NCBI RefSeq assembly: GCF_004769405.1
Contig: NZ_RQES01000010.1
Coordinates: 372,001-436,000 of the forward strand
Direction of reading: 5' to 3'
Source: Leptospira selangorensis
Lineage (GTDB): Bacteria; Spirochaetota; Leptospiria; Leptospirales; Leptospiraceae
DNA length: 64,000 nucleotides
The notes under the pieces: model-generated
The model's database searches: none
Seen by the model: the letters and a program-made list of their open reading frames with translations, nothing else
What the model was told of the DNA's origin: nothing
Translations under genes and position numbers: made by a program
Shown here: positions 1-8,115 of the stretch, in pieces
Layout: each line of letters begins with the position of its first letter
How positions within the stretch are numbered: position 1 is the stretch's first letter

Positions 1-425
1 TCCGCAGAAAATATTTCTATTTTCCGGAAACAATTCAATCCGATCTAGCTAAGACAAAATATTCCAGGACCCGGTTAGAAGGATTAAAAATCGATCCTAT
101 ATTAGAAAAACTGAACTTTCTATTCGAATCCGAAAAGATCCATCGAAGAGAAGATCTGTCATTGGCTGAACTTGCAAAAGAATTATCCCTAACCACTCAC
201 CAATTTTCGGAACTGATCAATAATCGGATCGGAAAAGGATATTTTTCTTTGATCAACCACCATCGGATAGAAGATGCAAAACAACTTTTGTCTGAAACGG
301 ATAAAACCGTTTTGGAAATCGCAATGACTGTCGGATTTAATAATCGTTCTTCTTTTAATGAGGCTTTTTTGAAACTTACCCAAAAAACTCCGATTTCTTA
401 TCGAAAAATGTGTAAACCTTTATAA
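1..425 (+). CDS. AraC-family transcriptional regulator, C-terminal part (5' end outside window)
   Basis: The reading frame is open from base 3, so the gene starts before the window; an apparent TTG start at 162 is internal. The visible 140 residues carry an AraC/XylS-type DNA-binding domain: a first helix-turn-helix (LSLAELAKELSLTTHQFSELIN), the linker helix (YFSLINHHRIEDAKQLL) and a second helix-turn-helix ending in the family motif (VLEIAMTVGFNNRSSFNEAFLKLTQKTPISYRK). Members bind DNA as activators or repressors. The sensor part is not visible, so the signal is unknown. Leptospira has many AraC-type regulators with N-terminal membrane regions, and this may be one of them (inference). Confidence 0.88.
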   Translation, partial: RRKYFYFPETIQSDLAKTKYSRTRLEGLKIDPILEKLNFLFESEKIHRREDLSLAELAKELSLTTHQFSELINNRIGKGYFSLINHHRIEDAKQLLSETDKTVLEIAMTVGFNNRSSFNEAFLKLTQKTPISYRKMCKPL

Positions 426-487
426 CGCCGGACGACCTGTCTCTCGAAACAGTGTATCTTCTTCTCATCCCAAACAAGAGGACAAAG

Positions 488-904
488 ATGCAAACTCACT
501 CTATTTCAGATCAAACCGGTTCACTTATAGGTTGGATCACTAAAATTTTTCTGGCTTTAAACTTGGCAGTGTATGCCGGATTTACTATAGCCTTCCTTCT
601 ATTTCCGGTTCCTTTAGCGAATTCGATCGGGTATACGATCCATTCAAGTGCAGCGCTTGCGGACTTCAGGGCAATGTATTCAGGTTTATGTTTCGGGGTT
701 GGACTGATAGTATATTATGGTTTAATAAAACCTGAGTTCAAGACCCAGGCTATTCTTCTTTCCGTTGCGAGTGCTGCAGGATTGTTTATAGCAAGACTAT
801 ACACCCTATTCTTGGACGGGCCAGGGAATGAGTATATTTATCTGAGTATGGCTACCGAAATTGCTTCCGTATTCTTGGGGGCTTGGCTTTTAAGAAAAAA
901 TTAA
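488..904 (+). CDS. DUF4345-like four-helix membrane protein
   Basis: A 138-residue protein with about four hydrophobic segments (near residues 17-37, 50-68, 79-97 and 113-132). The pattern, with a conserved-looking DFRAMYSGL stretch after helix 2, resembles the DUF4345 family of small bacterial membrane proteins of unknown function. I chose the ATG at 488 rather than a TTG at 452 because AGAGGA lies 6-7 bases upstream of it. It follows the AraC-type gene on the same strand after about 60 bases and could be its target, but that is inference. No catalytic motif is seen. Confidence 0.72.
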   Translation: MQTHSISDQTGSLIGWITKIFLALNLAVYAGFTIAFLLFPVPLANSIGYTIHSSAALADFRAMYSGLCFGVGLIVYYGLIKPEFKTQAILLSVASAAGLFIARLYTLFLDGPGNEYIYLSMATEIASVFLGAWLLRKN

Positions 905-928
905 AACTATCGGACCTTCTCCGGAAAT

Positions 929-954
929 AAAAAAGGCGGGTGTAAGCCCGCCTT
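929..954 (-). terminator. Rho-independent terminator for the P83/100 gene
   Basis: An 8-bp perfect stem (AAGGCGGG at 933-940 with CCCGCCTT at 947-954) with a 6-base loop. On the minus strand it is followed by six Ts (A-run at 929-934). It lies between convergent genes and probably serves both. Confidence 0.85.
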
Positions 955-977
955 CTCTTCTTAACAATCAGTTAATC

Positions 978-2651
978 TTAAGGTTTAATTTTTTTGATCA
1001 ATTTAAGATCCGATTTGCTGAACACTGCGATTTCAGTTTTTCCGGAACCTTCTTCTTTACCGGTAACGTAAATTTTTTCACCGAAGAAAGTTACGTTTGA
1101 GTTCGGGCTGATCTCTTCTTCAGTTCCGGCAGTTTTCTTTAAACCTTTGTCGTAACGGCTTAAATAATATTTTCCGTTTCTTTCTTCAAAAGCATAGATC
1201 TCTTCCCCTTTGACGATCATTGGAGTTCGCCAGAATACGGAATCACCGGACCAAACTGCAGGTTTCAGTGTTTCTTGATCGATCAGAATGAGTTTGTGAG
1301 CTGCTGAGTGATCAGACTCGTAACCAACTACGAGTGCTTTTCCATCCACTACTTCGAACGTACGCCCACAAATCTTGTTAAAGTCACCTTTGAAGATTGT
1401 ATCATCTTTAGAAGGATCTAACGCGTGAAGTTCGTTGCTATAATGTCCATCAGAAGTGTATTTTAAGGTTTTAAGGAATAGGATTTTTCCACCGACAACG
1501 TTCTTGTCGAATTCTTCTTTTTTCTTCTGCTCTTCTTTAACTGTTTCTAACTCTTTTTTAGTTTCTTTCAGTTCTTGTTTGATCTCTTCCTTGGACTTAT
1601 TGTCGTCGGACTTAGCTTCGGATTTTTTTGAATCTCCGGAAGAAGAACTTTTGGAATCAGAAGAAGATGAGGAAGACTTAGAATCCGATTTACGAGATTC
1701 TTCTTTTTTAGCGATCTCCTTCTCTTTTTCCTTTAATTGTTGCTCTTCTTTTTTGGCCTTTTGTTGCTCTTGTTGTGCCTGTTTACGTTCTTCTTGTTTT
1801 TGAGTGATCTTTTGTTTGTTCTTAACAGGATCTTTATTCAGTTCCTGGATCTCTCTTTCTGCATCTCTTTCTTTATTAGATGCATCTTCTTGTTTTTTCC
1901 TATTCTCTTCTTTTTTATCCTGGAGTTTACGTTTTTCTTCTTCTGCCTTCTCGTTCTGAAGGTCGTTCATTCTTTTTTTATCGTCTTGACCTTCTTTCTT
2001 TTTATCTAGGTCCTTATTGACTTCTTTCTCCAGCTCATCAGTATCCAGATCCTTTCCATCAGCCGAAAGAATATTGGTTACGATAGGAATAACGATCTGG
2101 GTTTTTCCAGGCCATTCCGTATAACGTCTGCCGATACCGATTTTATCATTTTGTGCGTTTTTTACAACTTCGCTATTGTATTTACGTTTAACATAGTCTG
2201 CACTTTTACGATGGATCGCATTATAATAAAGTATATAAGTTGCTAACGTATCGGAGTTTGCTTCCGAATATCCGAAATTTGCTTTCACATATCCGGAAAG
2301 AATCCTTTGGATGGAGTTAATATGTCCGTAATCAGCATCTTTACCAATACTGATTAGATCTGCTCCGAACTTTTTTTCTTTCTCATCAGGAAGAATGCGG
2401 ATCGCAGTGATCCCGTCTGCAGAAGCTGCCGATTTGGGATCCTTTTTTAATGCTTCGGATAATCCAGCACCTGTTCTCGCGTTACTTCCTTTTGTCTCTT
2501 CATCCGCTCTTGCAGCAGATCTGTTGACGAAGTTCACTTTTCCGGAAGAGCGAACTTCCTTTTCTCCAAGTTTAGGCCCCTCTTGGGCGAAGATCGGAAA
2601 GCTAAAACTTCCGAGGAAGATTAGAAATACGGCCAGTCGAATCCGTGACAT
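978..2651 (-). CDS. P83/100-family secreted coiled-coil protein
   Basis: 557 residues. A signal peptide ([22 protein letters not shown]) is followed by an N-terminal domain resembling the Borrelia P83/100 antigen family ([35 protein letters not shown]). A long Lys/Glu-rich coiled coil with serine-rich stretches spans about residues 210-400. A C-terminal region of repeated beta-strand-like units (about 400-557) may be a propeller-like fold. I chose the ATG at 2651 because AAGGAG lies about 6 bases upstream and the signal peptide starts there; an upstream in-frame start at 2684 lacks both. The function of the family is unknown; an envelope or periplasmic location is inferred. It is divergent from serC. 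Confidence 0.85.
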   Translation of the reverse strand: MSRIRLAVFLIFLGSFSFPIFAQEGPKLGEKEVRSSGKVNFVNRSAARADEETKGSNARTGAGLSEALKKDPKSAASADGITAIRILPDEKEKKFGADLISIGKDADYGHINSIQRILSGYVKANFGYSEANSDTLATYILYYNAIHRKSADYVKRKYNSEVVKNAQNDKIGIGRRYTEWPGKTQIVIPIVTNILSADGKDLDTDELEKEVNKDLDKKKEGQDDKKRMNDLQNEKAEEEKRKLQDKKEENRKKQEDASNKERDAEREIQELNKDPVKNKQKITQKQEERKQAQQEQQKAKKEEQQLKEKEKEIAKKEESRKSDSKSSSSSSDSKSSSSGDSKKSEAKSDDNKSKEEIKQELKETKKELETVKEEQKKKEEFDKNVVGGKILFLKTLKYTSDGHYSNELHALDPSKDDTIFKGDFNKICGRTFEVVDGKALVVGYESDHSAAHKLILIDQETLKPAVWSGDSVFWRTPMIVKGEEIYAFEERNGKYYLSRYDKGLKKTAGTEEEISPNSNVTFFGEKIYVTGKEEGSGKTEIAVFSKSDLKLIKKIKP

Positions 2652-2705
2652 TATGGAACTCCTTTGAAAAACGAATACCCCCAAACTTGGGAGAGACGAA
2701 TGGCT

Positions 2706-2735
2706 ATCTTATGATTCTAGATAGGACTCTGCCAA
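2706..2735 (-). promoter_or_regulatory. Putative sigma-70 promoter for the P83/100 gene
   Basis: On the minus strand, TTGGCA (2730-2735) and TAAGAT (2706-2711) are separated by 18 bases, about 55-60 bases upstream of the start codon at 2651. It lies in the divergent intergenic region with serC. Confidence 0.45.
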
Positions 2736-2809
2736 GGATTTTTCGATTCTTCTCGAATGTTGGAACAGTAAGAAGTTGCCTCCCGAGACCTGGTTTTTAC
2801 CCTAACCTC

Positions 2810-3901
2810 ATGAGCAAATTTGAGCGCCGAATCTACAATTTTTGCGCAGGTCCTGCGATGTTACCCACTCCAGTCATGGAGAAGGCGGCTTCTGAGTTTC
2901 TAAACTACCGCGGGTCCGGTATGTCCATTATGGAAGATAGCCATAGGGGAAAACTTTTTGAAGAAGTCCTCGATACTTCCCTTTCCTTGCTCAGAGAATT
3001 ATTATCTGTTCCGGAAAATTACGAAATTATGTTTCTTTCCGGAGGAGCTAGCCTTCACTTCTCCGCCCTGCCCTTAAATCTTCTGAAAGATGGAGAGTCC
3101 GCTGACTTTGCGGTCACAGGTATCTGGGCTAAGAAGGCTATGGAAGAAGCACTTAGATTCAACCCGGTCAAAAAAATTTATGACGGAGAAGATCATAAAT
3201 ACACCGAGTCTCCTGAACTCAATGACTCCATGGTAAATCCAGGAGCAGCTTATGTTTATATCACTTCTAATAATACTTTATTAGGAACTCGTTATGCAAC
3301 GATTCCGAATATCACTAAGGCACCTTTGATTGCGGACATGACTTCCGAAATTCTTTCTAGAAAGATAGACATTAGCAAGTTTGGCGCGATATTCGCAGGG
3401 GCACAAAAAAATATCGGGCCATCGGGATTAAGCGTTCTGATCATCCGCAAAGATTTACTTGGACGTTCCGGCAGAACTATTCCTATATTGATGGATTATG
3501 CACTGACTGCTAAAAACAAATCCATGTACAATACTCCTCCTACATATTCCATCTACATGGCCAAACTTGTATTCGAATGGTTAAAGGATCTAGGTGGAGT
3601 GGAGAAGATCGAAAAGATCAATGAGGAGAAGGCCAAAATTTTATACGATTATTTGGAAACCACTTCCTTCTATAATGCTCCCGTAAAACCGAATTCAAGA
3701 TCAGTAATGAACGTTGTGTTCACGATTCATGACAAAAATTTAGAATCTAAGTTTTTAGCAGGAGCGGAAGAAAGAGGGCTTCATGGATTAGAAGGTCATA
3801 GACTTGTAGGTGGTTTAAGGGCTTCTATCTATAATTCCATGCCTAAAGAAGGTGTGATCGCTCTAGTAGGATACATGAAGGAATTCGAGAAGAAGGCCTA
3901 A
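2810..3901 (+). CDS. serC: Phosphoserine aminotransferase
   Basis: 363 residues, the usual SerC length. It catalyses the PLP-dependent transamination of 3-phosphohydroxypyruvate to phosphoserine in serine synthesis, and the related step in pyridoxal phosphate synthesis. The N-terminal [11 protein letters not shown] and [11 protein letters not shown] motifs are typical. The PLP-lysine region reads [24 protein letters not shown], with the Schiff-base lysine in AQKN. The C-terminal [20 protein letters not shown] motif matches SerC. The frame opens earlier (2645), but ATG 2810 gives [15 protein letters not shown] and fits the family. The following gene starts 18 bases downstream. Confidence 0.96.
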   Translation: MSKFERRIYNFCAGPAMLPTPVMEKAASEFLNYRGSGMSIMEDSHRGKLFEEVLDTSLSLLRELLSVPENYEIMFLSGGASLHFSALPLNLLKDGESADFAVTGIWAKKAMEEALRFNPVKKIYDGEDHKYTESPELNDSMVNPGAAYVYITSNNTLLGTRYATIPNITKAPLIADMTSEILSRKIDISKFGAIFAGAQKNIGPSGLSVLIIRKDLLGRSGRTIPILMDYALTAKNKSMYNTPPTYSIYMAKLVFEWLKDLGGVEKIEKINEEKAKILYDYLETTSFYNAPVKPNSRSVMNVVFTIHDKNLESKFLAGAEERGLHGLEGHRLVGGLRASIYNSMPKEGVIALVGYMKEFEKKA

Positions 3902-3919
3902 ATCTTCTGGAAGAATAGA

Positions 3920-4495
3920 ATGAAACACATTCTTCTCATCTTAACTCTTATATGTGCGGGTATTATAAAGATATCCGCTTCTCCTTTATTTTTCCCCACA
4001 AAATTAAAGATAGGCCATTGTTTATCCCAAGGCAACAGCCACAAAGAATTAAAGGAATTTTATACTTCTAAACTTTCTCCGGAAGAAAGAACCAAGATTG
4101 CAGAAAATCTTGCCTTACAAGAAGCAAAATCCGCTTACCAAAGTTTAGAATGTATCCGTATGTCCGGATTAACTAAAGAAGAACAAGTTATCTTACTCGC
4201 GGACCATTCTCATCATAGGGAAACCAAAGAGCTCATGTTTTCTTATTACGAAAACTTTTTACTCTCCGACGAGAAGACTATCCGCTTATCCGCCTTTGAA
4301 GAAAAAAACCTGCGCAACTTCCTAGAAGCCAAAAAAGAACTTTTAGCAAGATTACACCAGGCGGAGTTTCAATCCTTATCTGAGAAACTTCTACCCTTAT
4401 CCACTTTCCAAAACACCTATATGGCCCTCTTCTTCCAACATTGGGAATTCTACCAGACTGCTCCCGATTTCTTGAAAGAAGGACTCTTCGATTAA
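3920..4495 (+). CDS. Hypothetical secreted helical protein
   Basis: 191 residues with an N-terminal signal peptide (MKHILLILTLICAGIIKISA, probable cleavage after SASP). The mature part is predicted mainly helical, with many Lys/Glu/Leu residues and no recognised motif. GGAAG lies about 7 bases before the ATG. It lies 18 bases after serC and 79 bases before rpiB, so it may be cotranscribed with serC. I do not recognise a family; a periplasmic or outer-surface location is inferred from the signal peptide only. Confidence 0.7.
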   Translation: MKHILLILTLICAGIIKISASPLFFPTKLKIGHCLSQGNSHKELKEFYTSKLSPEERTKIAENLALQEAKSAYQSLECIRMSGLTKEEQVILLADHSHHRETKELMFSYYENFLLSDEKTIRLSAFEEKNLRNFLEAKKELLARLHQAEFQSLSEKLLPLSTFQNTYMALFFQHWEFYQTAPDFLKEGLFD

Positions 4496-4530
4496 GAAAC
4501 TTTTCCTTATTTTCCGATCCTTGCTGTAAA

Positions 4531-4569
4531 TTGCTTGAATCGGAGAATTCACATAGGTACGGTACCTAT
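4531..4569 (+). promoter_or_regulatory. Perfect 8-1-8 palindrome overlapping the putative rpiB promoter and leader
   Basis: Bases 4553-4569 form a perfect palindrome: ATAGGTAC, central G, GTACCTAT. It ends 5 bases before the rpiB ATG and occupies the place where a ribosome-binding site would be. A candidate -35 (TTGCTT, 4531-4536) lies 17 bases before a -10-like TAGGTA (4554-4559) inside the palindrome. It could be a repressor operator or an RNA hairpin covering the initiation region. Confidence 0.5.
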
Positions 4570-4574
4570 AGAAC

Positions 4575-5009
4575 ATGAAAAAAATTGGCATCGCATCCGA
4601 TCACGGTGGATTCGAACTTAAAGAATACCTTCGCAAAGAATTGGCGGACTCGATAGAGATCCTGGACTTCGGCACAAAGGATGAGACCTCTGTGGATTAT
4701 CCTTTAGTAATCGCGGACGCCTGCAAAAAAGTACTCTCTAAAGAAGTGGATGGACTGATTGCATTATGTGGAACAGGAATCGGAGCTTCTATCGCAGCAA
4801 ACCGTCATAAGGGGATCAGAGCTGCTCTTTGCCATGATGAGTTCACAGCAGAAATGTCTCGTCGCCATAACAATGCAAACGTATTGGTATTAGGCGGAAG
4901 AGTTTTAGGCAAAGACCTTGCTGCCCGCATCGTACAAAAATGGTTGAACACCTCTTTCGAAGCCGGACGCCATGAAAGAAGAGTGGGTCAGTTAGACACC
5001 ATCGTTTAA
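4575..5009 (+). CDS. rpiB: Ribose-5-phosphate isomerase B
   Basis: 144 residues, the normal length for RpiB/LacA/LacB sugar-phosphate isomerases. It interconverts ribose 5-phosphate and ribulose 5-phosphate in the non-oxidative pentose phosphate pathway. Diagnostic motifs are IGIASDHGGFELKEYL at the N-terminus, LCGTGIGASIAANRHKGIRAALCHD with the catalytic Cys, and RRHNNANVLVLGGRVLG. The C-terminal RHERRVGQLD matches RpiB rather than the galactose-6-phosphate isomerase subunits. Start context is unusual: there is no Shine-Dalgarno, and a perfect palindrome ends 5 bases before the ATG. Confidence 0.95.
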   Translation: MKKIGIASDHGGFELKEYLRKELADSIEILDFGTKDETSVDYPLVIADACKKVLSKEVDGLIALCGTGIGASIAANRHKGIRAALCHDEFTAEMSRRHNNANVLVLGGRVLGKDLAARIVQKWLNTSFEAGRHERRVGQLDTIV

Positions 5010-5032
5010 TAAACGGAAAAACACCTTTAAGA

Positions 5033-6913
5033 ATGCGAAACAAGATCCTTTATCCGGTCTATCTCTTAGGTTTGGTCGGTCTTGTTTCCTTTTTCTCCGG
5101 CTCTATTTCTGCCGAATCTAATTCATTCTCCTTAAGCGCATTCGTTCTTAAATATGTTCGTCTAGGAAGTACCGAAAACGGAGCTCCTAAATTAGAATTA
5201 AGTCCCCGTGATCGTAAAGAAGGTTCGGATCTATTTTTAGATTTTGAAGAGAAAGAAGCTGCAGACCTGAATGATAAGGCCGGCGGTTACAGAATATTAA
5301 CTTCTTCTTATCTTCCCGATTCGGCAAAAGCACATTCCGGAAAAAGATCCGCAGGTTTTGTGGGCAAAAGATCCGGGATCAAAGTTTCAGGAAAAACAAA
5401 GGGAATACTTACAAGTCCGGACATTAAGGAAGAATTTTATATCTCCTTCTTTCTATTACCCGGAAACCTAGATAAGGAAGCTGTCCTACTCTCCAAGGAT
5501 CTATATACCAGAGGAAAAAAATTCGGCTGGGATCTCAGGATCAAAGATGAGATTCCAATATTAGAATTTCGTAATTTTTTTCAGAAAGTCGACAAAACAC
5601 ATCTATCACTAAAACTTGCAGGTAATTCCAGACTTTCCAGATCTGATTGGAATCATTTTATCATTCATTTTAAACCTGCTCAAAGAGAGATCGTATTATA
5701 TATCAACGGAAAAGAAACCGACAGATCTTCTATTTCTTCTAAAGAACCGATCATTCGAATCGGTTTTCATCCGGAAGACAGCACTCCATTTAAGATCGGG
5801 GAAAGTTTTTACGGGTGGTTAGATGATTTTCTCGTCTCCAAAGGAAGTCCCGATCCGGAGGTCTTATCCACTCAATACGATGGTCAAAAATATGACCCAT
5901 CTTCCTTTACTGCAGATGCAAAATTCGGAACTGCAATATCCACCGTTTATAAGACCAAATTTTCCAATTCTGTCCCGGAAGCAGTATTATTAAAAGCGAA
6001 TGTCCCTAAGTCCTCGGTATTAGAATTATATTTCAGATCTTCTCCTAAAATTTTTTCGAAAACGGAAGAATATCCGGCCTGGAGATCTATCGATCTCAGA
6101 AAAATCGAAGAAGAATTTAAAGAGGATGATCCATACAGAGAAACGGAAGAAGAAAGTTCTCCTAAAGGAAAATCTTCCAGTTATCGTATTCCATTAGACA
6201 AGGTCTGGGGAAACAAACTTTCTTATTTCAAATATTACCAGGTAAAGGTCAAATTTAAGACCGATTCGGGATCAAAGTCCAGCCCTGAATTAGAAGCATT
6301 AACATTTTCTTATAGAGAAACTATTCCTCCCGTTAGACCCGCCGGTTTAAAAATAGTGAACTTTGACGATTATGATCCTGAAGCTCAGGGTCCTAGAGTT
6401 TGTTTGAGTTGGACCCAAAATCCGGAAAGGAATGTGCAGCAGAAAGGCGGCTATGTCATTCACTATGGAGTCGGCCCGAATCGTATGGTTGGGATACTAA
6501 AAGGTACAAGTAAAGAATTGGCAAAAGGTAAAATGCCTGTTCTAACTACCAAAGGAAAAACCAAACATCCGATGAGCGAGTATTTGGATCCTATCTTGGG
6601 CGATGACTCCAGTTGTCCTAAGCGCAATGATATGAGCGGCCCTAAACTTTGTCAGTGTATAGACAATCGACTCATTTCTTTGAACGCGGAAAAACCGGAA
6701 GAAAACGATGATGAAGACGAAAGTCCTAAATCCAAAAAGAAAAAGAAGAAACCTCGTAAAGACCCTTACGATAAAAAACTTTTATTCTTCCAAAAGGGGC
6801 TAACGTATTATTTCAAAGTTGCCGCTTATAATTCGGTTTACGATCCCGAAAATGGCCCGGACCAACTGAGCCCGTTAAGCGACTCCGTCGAGGTCTATTT
6901 CCTGAGCGAGTAG
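5033..6913 (+). CDS. Secreted LamG/concanavalin-like domain protein with FN3-like region
   Basis: 626 residues. Signal peptide (ILYPVYLLGLVGLVSFFSGSISA). Residues about 60-280 look like a LamG/concanavalin A-type jellyroll (FLDFEEKEAADLND, FYISFFLLPGN, WNHFIIHFKPAQREIVLYINGKE, FYGWLDDFLVSK). A beta-rich middle region follows, then a fibronectin-III-like segment around residues 440-620 (VRPAGLKIVNFDDYDPEAQGP to TYYFKVAAYNSVYDPENGPDQLSPLSDSVEVY). A Lys-rich insert (about 555-580) interrupts it. Such proteins often bind polysaccharide or matrix, but the ligand is not deducible. It starts 23 bases after rpiB and its 3' end overlaps the convergent gene by 39 bases. Confidence 0.8.
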   Translation: MRNKILYPVYLLGLVGLVSFFSGSISAESNSFSLSAFVLKYVRLGSTENGAPKLELSPRDRKEGSDLFLDFEEKEAADLNDKAGGYRILTSSYLPDSAKAHSGKRSAGFVGKRSGIKVSGKTKGILTSPDIKEEFYISFFLLPGNLDKEAVLLSKDLYTRGKKFGWDLRIKDEIPILEFRNFFQKVDKTHLSLKLAGNSRLSRSDWNHFIIHFKPAQREIVLYINGKETDRSSISSKEPIIRIGFHPEDSTPFKIGESFYGWLDDFLVSKGSPDPEVLSTQYDGQKYDPSSFTADAKFGTAISTVYKTKFSNSVPEAVLLKANVPKSSVLELYFRSSPKIFSKTEEYPAWRSIDLRKIEEEFKEDDPYRETEEESSPKGKSSSYRIPLDKVWGNKLSYFKYYQVKVKFKTDSGSKSSPELEALTFSYRETIPPVRPAGLKIVNFDDYDPEAQGPRVCLSWTQNPERNVQQKGGYVIHYGVGPNRMVGILKGTSKELAKGKMPVLTTKGKTKHPMSEYLDPILGDDSSCPKRNDMSGPKLCQCIDNRLISLNAEKPEENDDEDESPKSKKKKKKPRKDPYDKKLLFFQKGLTYYFKVAAYNSVYDPENGPDQLSPLSDSVEVYFLSE

Positions 6914-7291
6914 GATCTTTACTAGATTCTGCTCTTTCCATTTGGGATTCGTACATAAAATCCCGTCCAAATCCGCCAAAGAAGCCGTAGCAATCTCCAA
7001 CCATTCCTTCCATTCCAAGTTTTTAGAGGAAGAAAGTCGTATCGCAAGTGAGATCTCTTCCTTTCTAACAGGGAGAAAATCCAAAAACAGATTTTTAGAT
7101 TGGGTCCAGATGATCTCTCTTGTTAAAGGATCGGATTCTTTTTCAAGGACAGAATCCAAACTAGGAAGAGCCAAAACGAAAATATGATTTTTTTTGGTAA
7201 GTGATTCGATCGCGTTCGATACGGAACGACGAGAAGAGGAATTTCCAAGTATCAATTCCTTAAAACAATCGGAAGAGACTAATAATTTCAA
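6875..7291 (-). CDS. PIN-like domain protein, possible toxin of an RHH-PIN pair
   Basis: 138 residues. The N-terminus MKLLVSSDCFKELILGN resembles the first strand and acidic residue of a PIN nuclease (Asp8, Glu12). The segment IATASLADLDGILCTNPKWKEQNLVKIL near residues 100-128 resembles the PIN element in which a helix is followed by a strand and an Asn/Asp-Pro turn. Some expected acidic residues are not obvious, so catalysis is doubtful. Its ATG overlaps the stop of the ribbon-helix-helix-like gene (ATGA-type, 4 bases), as in VapBC-like pairs. The last 39 bases overlap the convergent LamG-like gene. Confidence 0.55.
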   Translation of the reverse strand: MKLLVSSDCFKELILGNSSSRRSVSNAIESLTKKNHIFVLALPSLDSVLEKESDPLTREIIWTQSKNLFLDFLPVRKEEISLAIRLSSSKNLEWKEWLEIATASLADLDGILCTNPKWKEQNLVKILLAQEIDLDGVA

Positions 7292-7491
7292 ACTTTCGCT
7301 TCCGGATAAATTTTGGATAATTCTCTCAAAGCTTCCAATCTTTGGTAAGAATCGGATTTAAAAACTTCGTTCCTAAAACAGGAGCGAAGCAACTCTGAAG
7401 CGGATAGGTCTCTTTTCTCCGCTTCAGTCCTTAATAATTCGAATTCTTCCTCAGTGAGGAGCATCTGAAATCTTCTTTCGACACGGGCCAT
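7288..7491 (-). CDS. Small ribbon-helix-helix-like protein, possible antitoxin
   Basis: 67 residues. The pattern VERRFQMLLTEEEFELLRTEAEKRDLSASELLRSCFRNEV fits a ribbon-helix-helix (CopG/Arc-like) DNA-binding fold: a beta strand, a first helix, then a second helix beginning with SASELLR. Its start overlaps the stop of the TPR gene by one base (TAATG) and its stop overlaps the PIN-like gene, so the three are translationally coupled. The RHH-PIN order is that of antitoxin-toxin operons. Being embedded in a five-gene operon is unusual for a stand-alone module. Confidence 0.6.
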   Translation of the reverse strand: MARVERRFQMLLTEEEFELLRTEAEKRDLSASELLRSCFRNEVFKSDSYQRLEALRELSKIYPEAKV

Positions 7492-8084
7492 TACTCCTCT
7501 TCTTTCAGTTCCTTTTCGTTTTTCAAGTAGGTTCCGTAATAAATTTGAGAATCTAGTATCTGTCCCAAGTTTTCGTAAATAGCTGCGATATTATAATTCG
7601 CCTGGTTCAGGCGAAAATCATGCTTAAAAGACTTCTTAAATAGCTGGATGGCCCTATCTTCGCGGCCGGCATACCACTCCGACATTGCCCATAAAAAGGT
7701 CCACTTTCCCAAATCGGGATCCCTAGGACTTACCTTTCCTAAATAACCAACATTCTCTTCGAACAGACCCGCTGCTCGGAGGTAATTGTCTCTGATCTTT
7801 CGGACCTTCTCCATTCTGGAAAATACATCTTCGGAATGACCCGGCAATTCCAAGTCTGCTCTCCAAAAAAGAGCCCTAGCCAGATAAAGTTTATAGATCA
7901 ATTCATTCGGATTTTTTTTAACATATTCTTCTAAGAAGGGAAGACTCTCAGCTTCTTTCCCACTTTGGTGAAGAAGTAAAACTTTTTGTTTTGCTGCTTT
8001 ATTCCATTCTCTTCTATTTTCTTCTTGAGGATAATAAGAAGATAAACTTGCACAAAACAAAAGGATACAACAGAGAGTGCGCAT
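7491..8084 (-). CDS. TPR-like exported protein
   Basis: 197 residues. A short hydrophobic N-terminus (MRTLCCILLFCASLSS) suggests a signal peptide, possibly lipidated at Cys11 (LLFC). The rest is helical and TPR-like: AAKQKVLLLHQSGKEAESLPFLEEYVKKNPNELIYKLYLARAL, then WAMSEWYAGREDRAIQLFKKSFKHDFRLNQANYNIAAIYENLGQ. It is the third gene of the minus-strand operon, 31 bases after the larger membrane protein and coupled to the RHH-like gene. A scaffold role is inferred only from the repeats. Confidence 0.68.
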   Translation of the reverse strand: MRTLCCILLFCASLSSYYPQEENRREWNKAAKQKVLLLHQSGKEAESLPFLEEYVKKNPNELIYKLYLARALFWRADLELPGHSEDVFSRMEKVRKIRDNYLRAAGLFEENVGYLGKVSPRDPDLGKWTFLWAMSEWYAGREDRAIQLFKKSFKHDFRLNQANYNIAAIYENLGQILDSQIYYGTYLKNEKELKEEE

Positions 8085-8115
8085 TTTAGATTAGATCTTA
8101 TCCGGCAGGAAAATA

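Noticed and set aside
162..425. A separate 87-residue AraC-like gene starting at TTG 162
   Set aside because: The same frame is open from base 3, so this is an internal start of a larger gene cut by the window edge.
1456..2009. Plus-strand Phe/Ser/Leu-rich frames opposite the P83/100 coiled coil
   Set aside because: They are the complement of a Lys/Glu-rich repetitive coding region and have no ribosome-binding site or known motifs.
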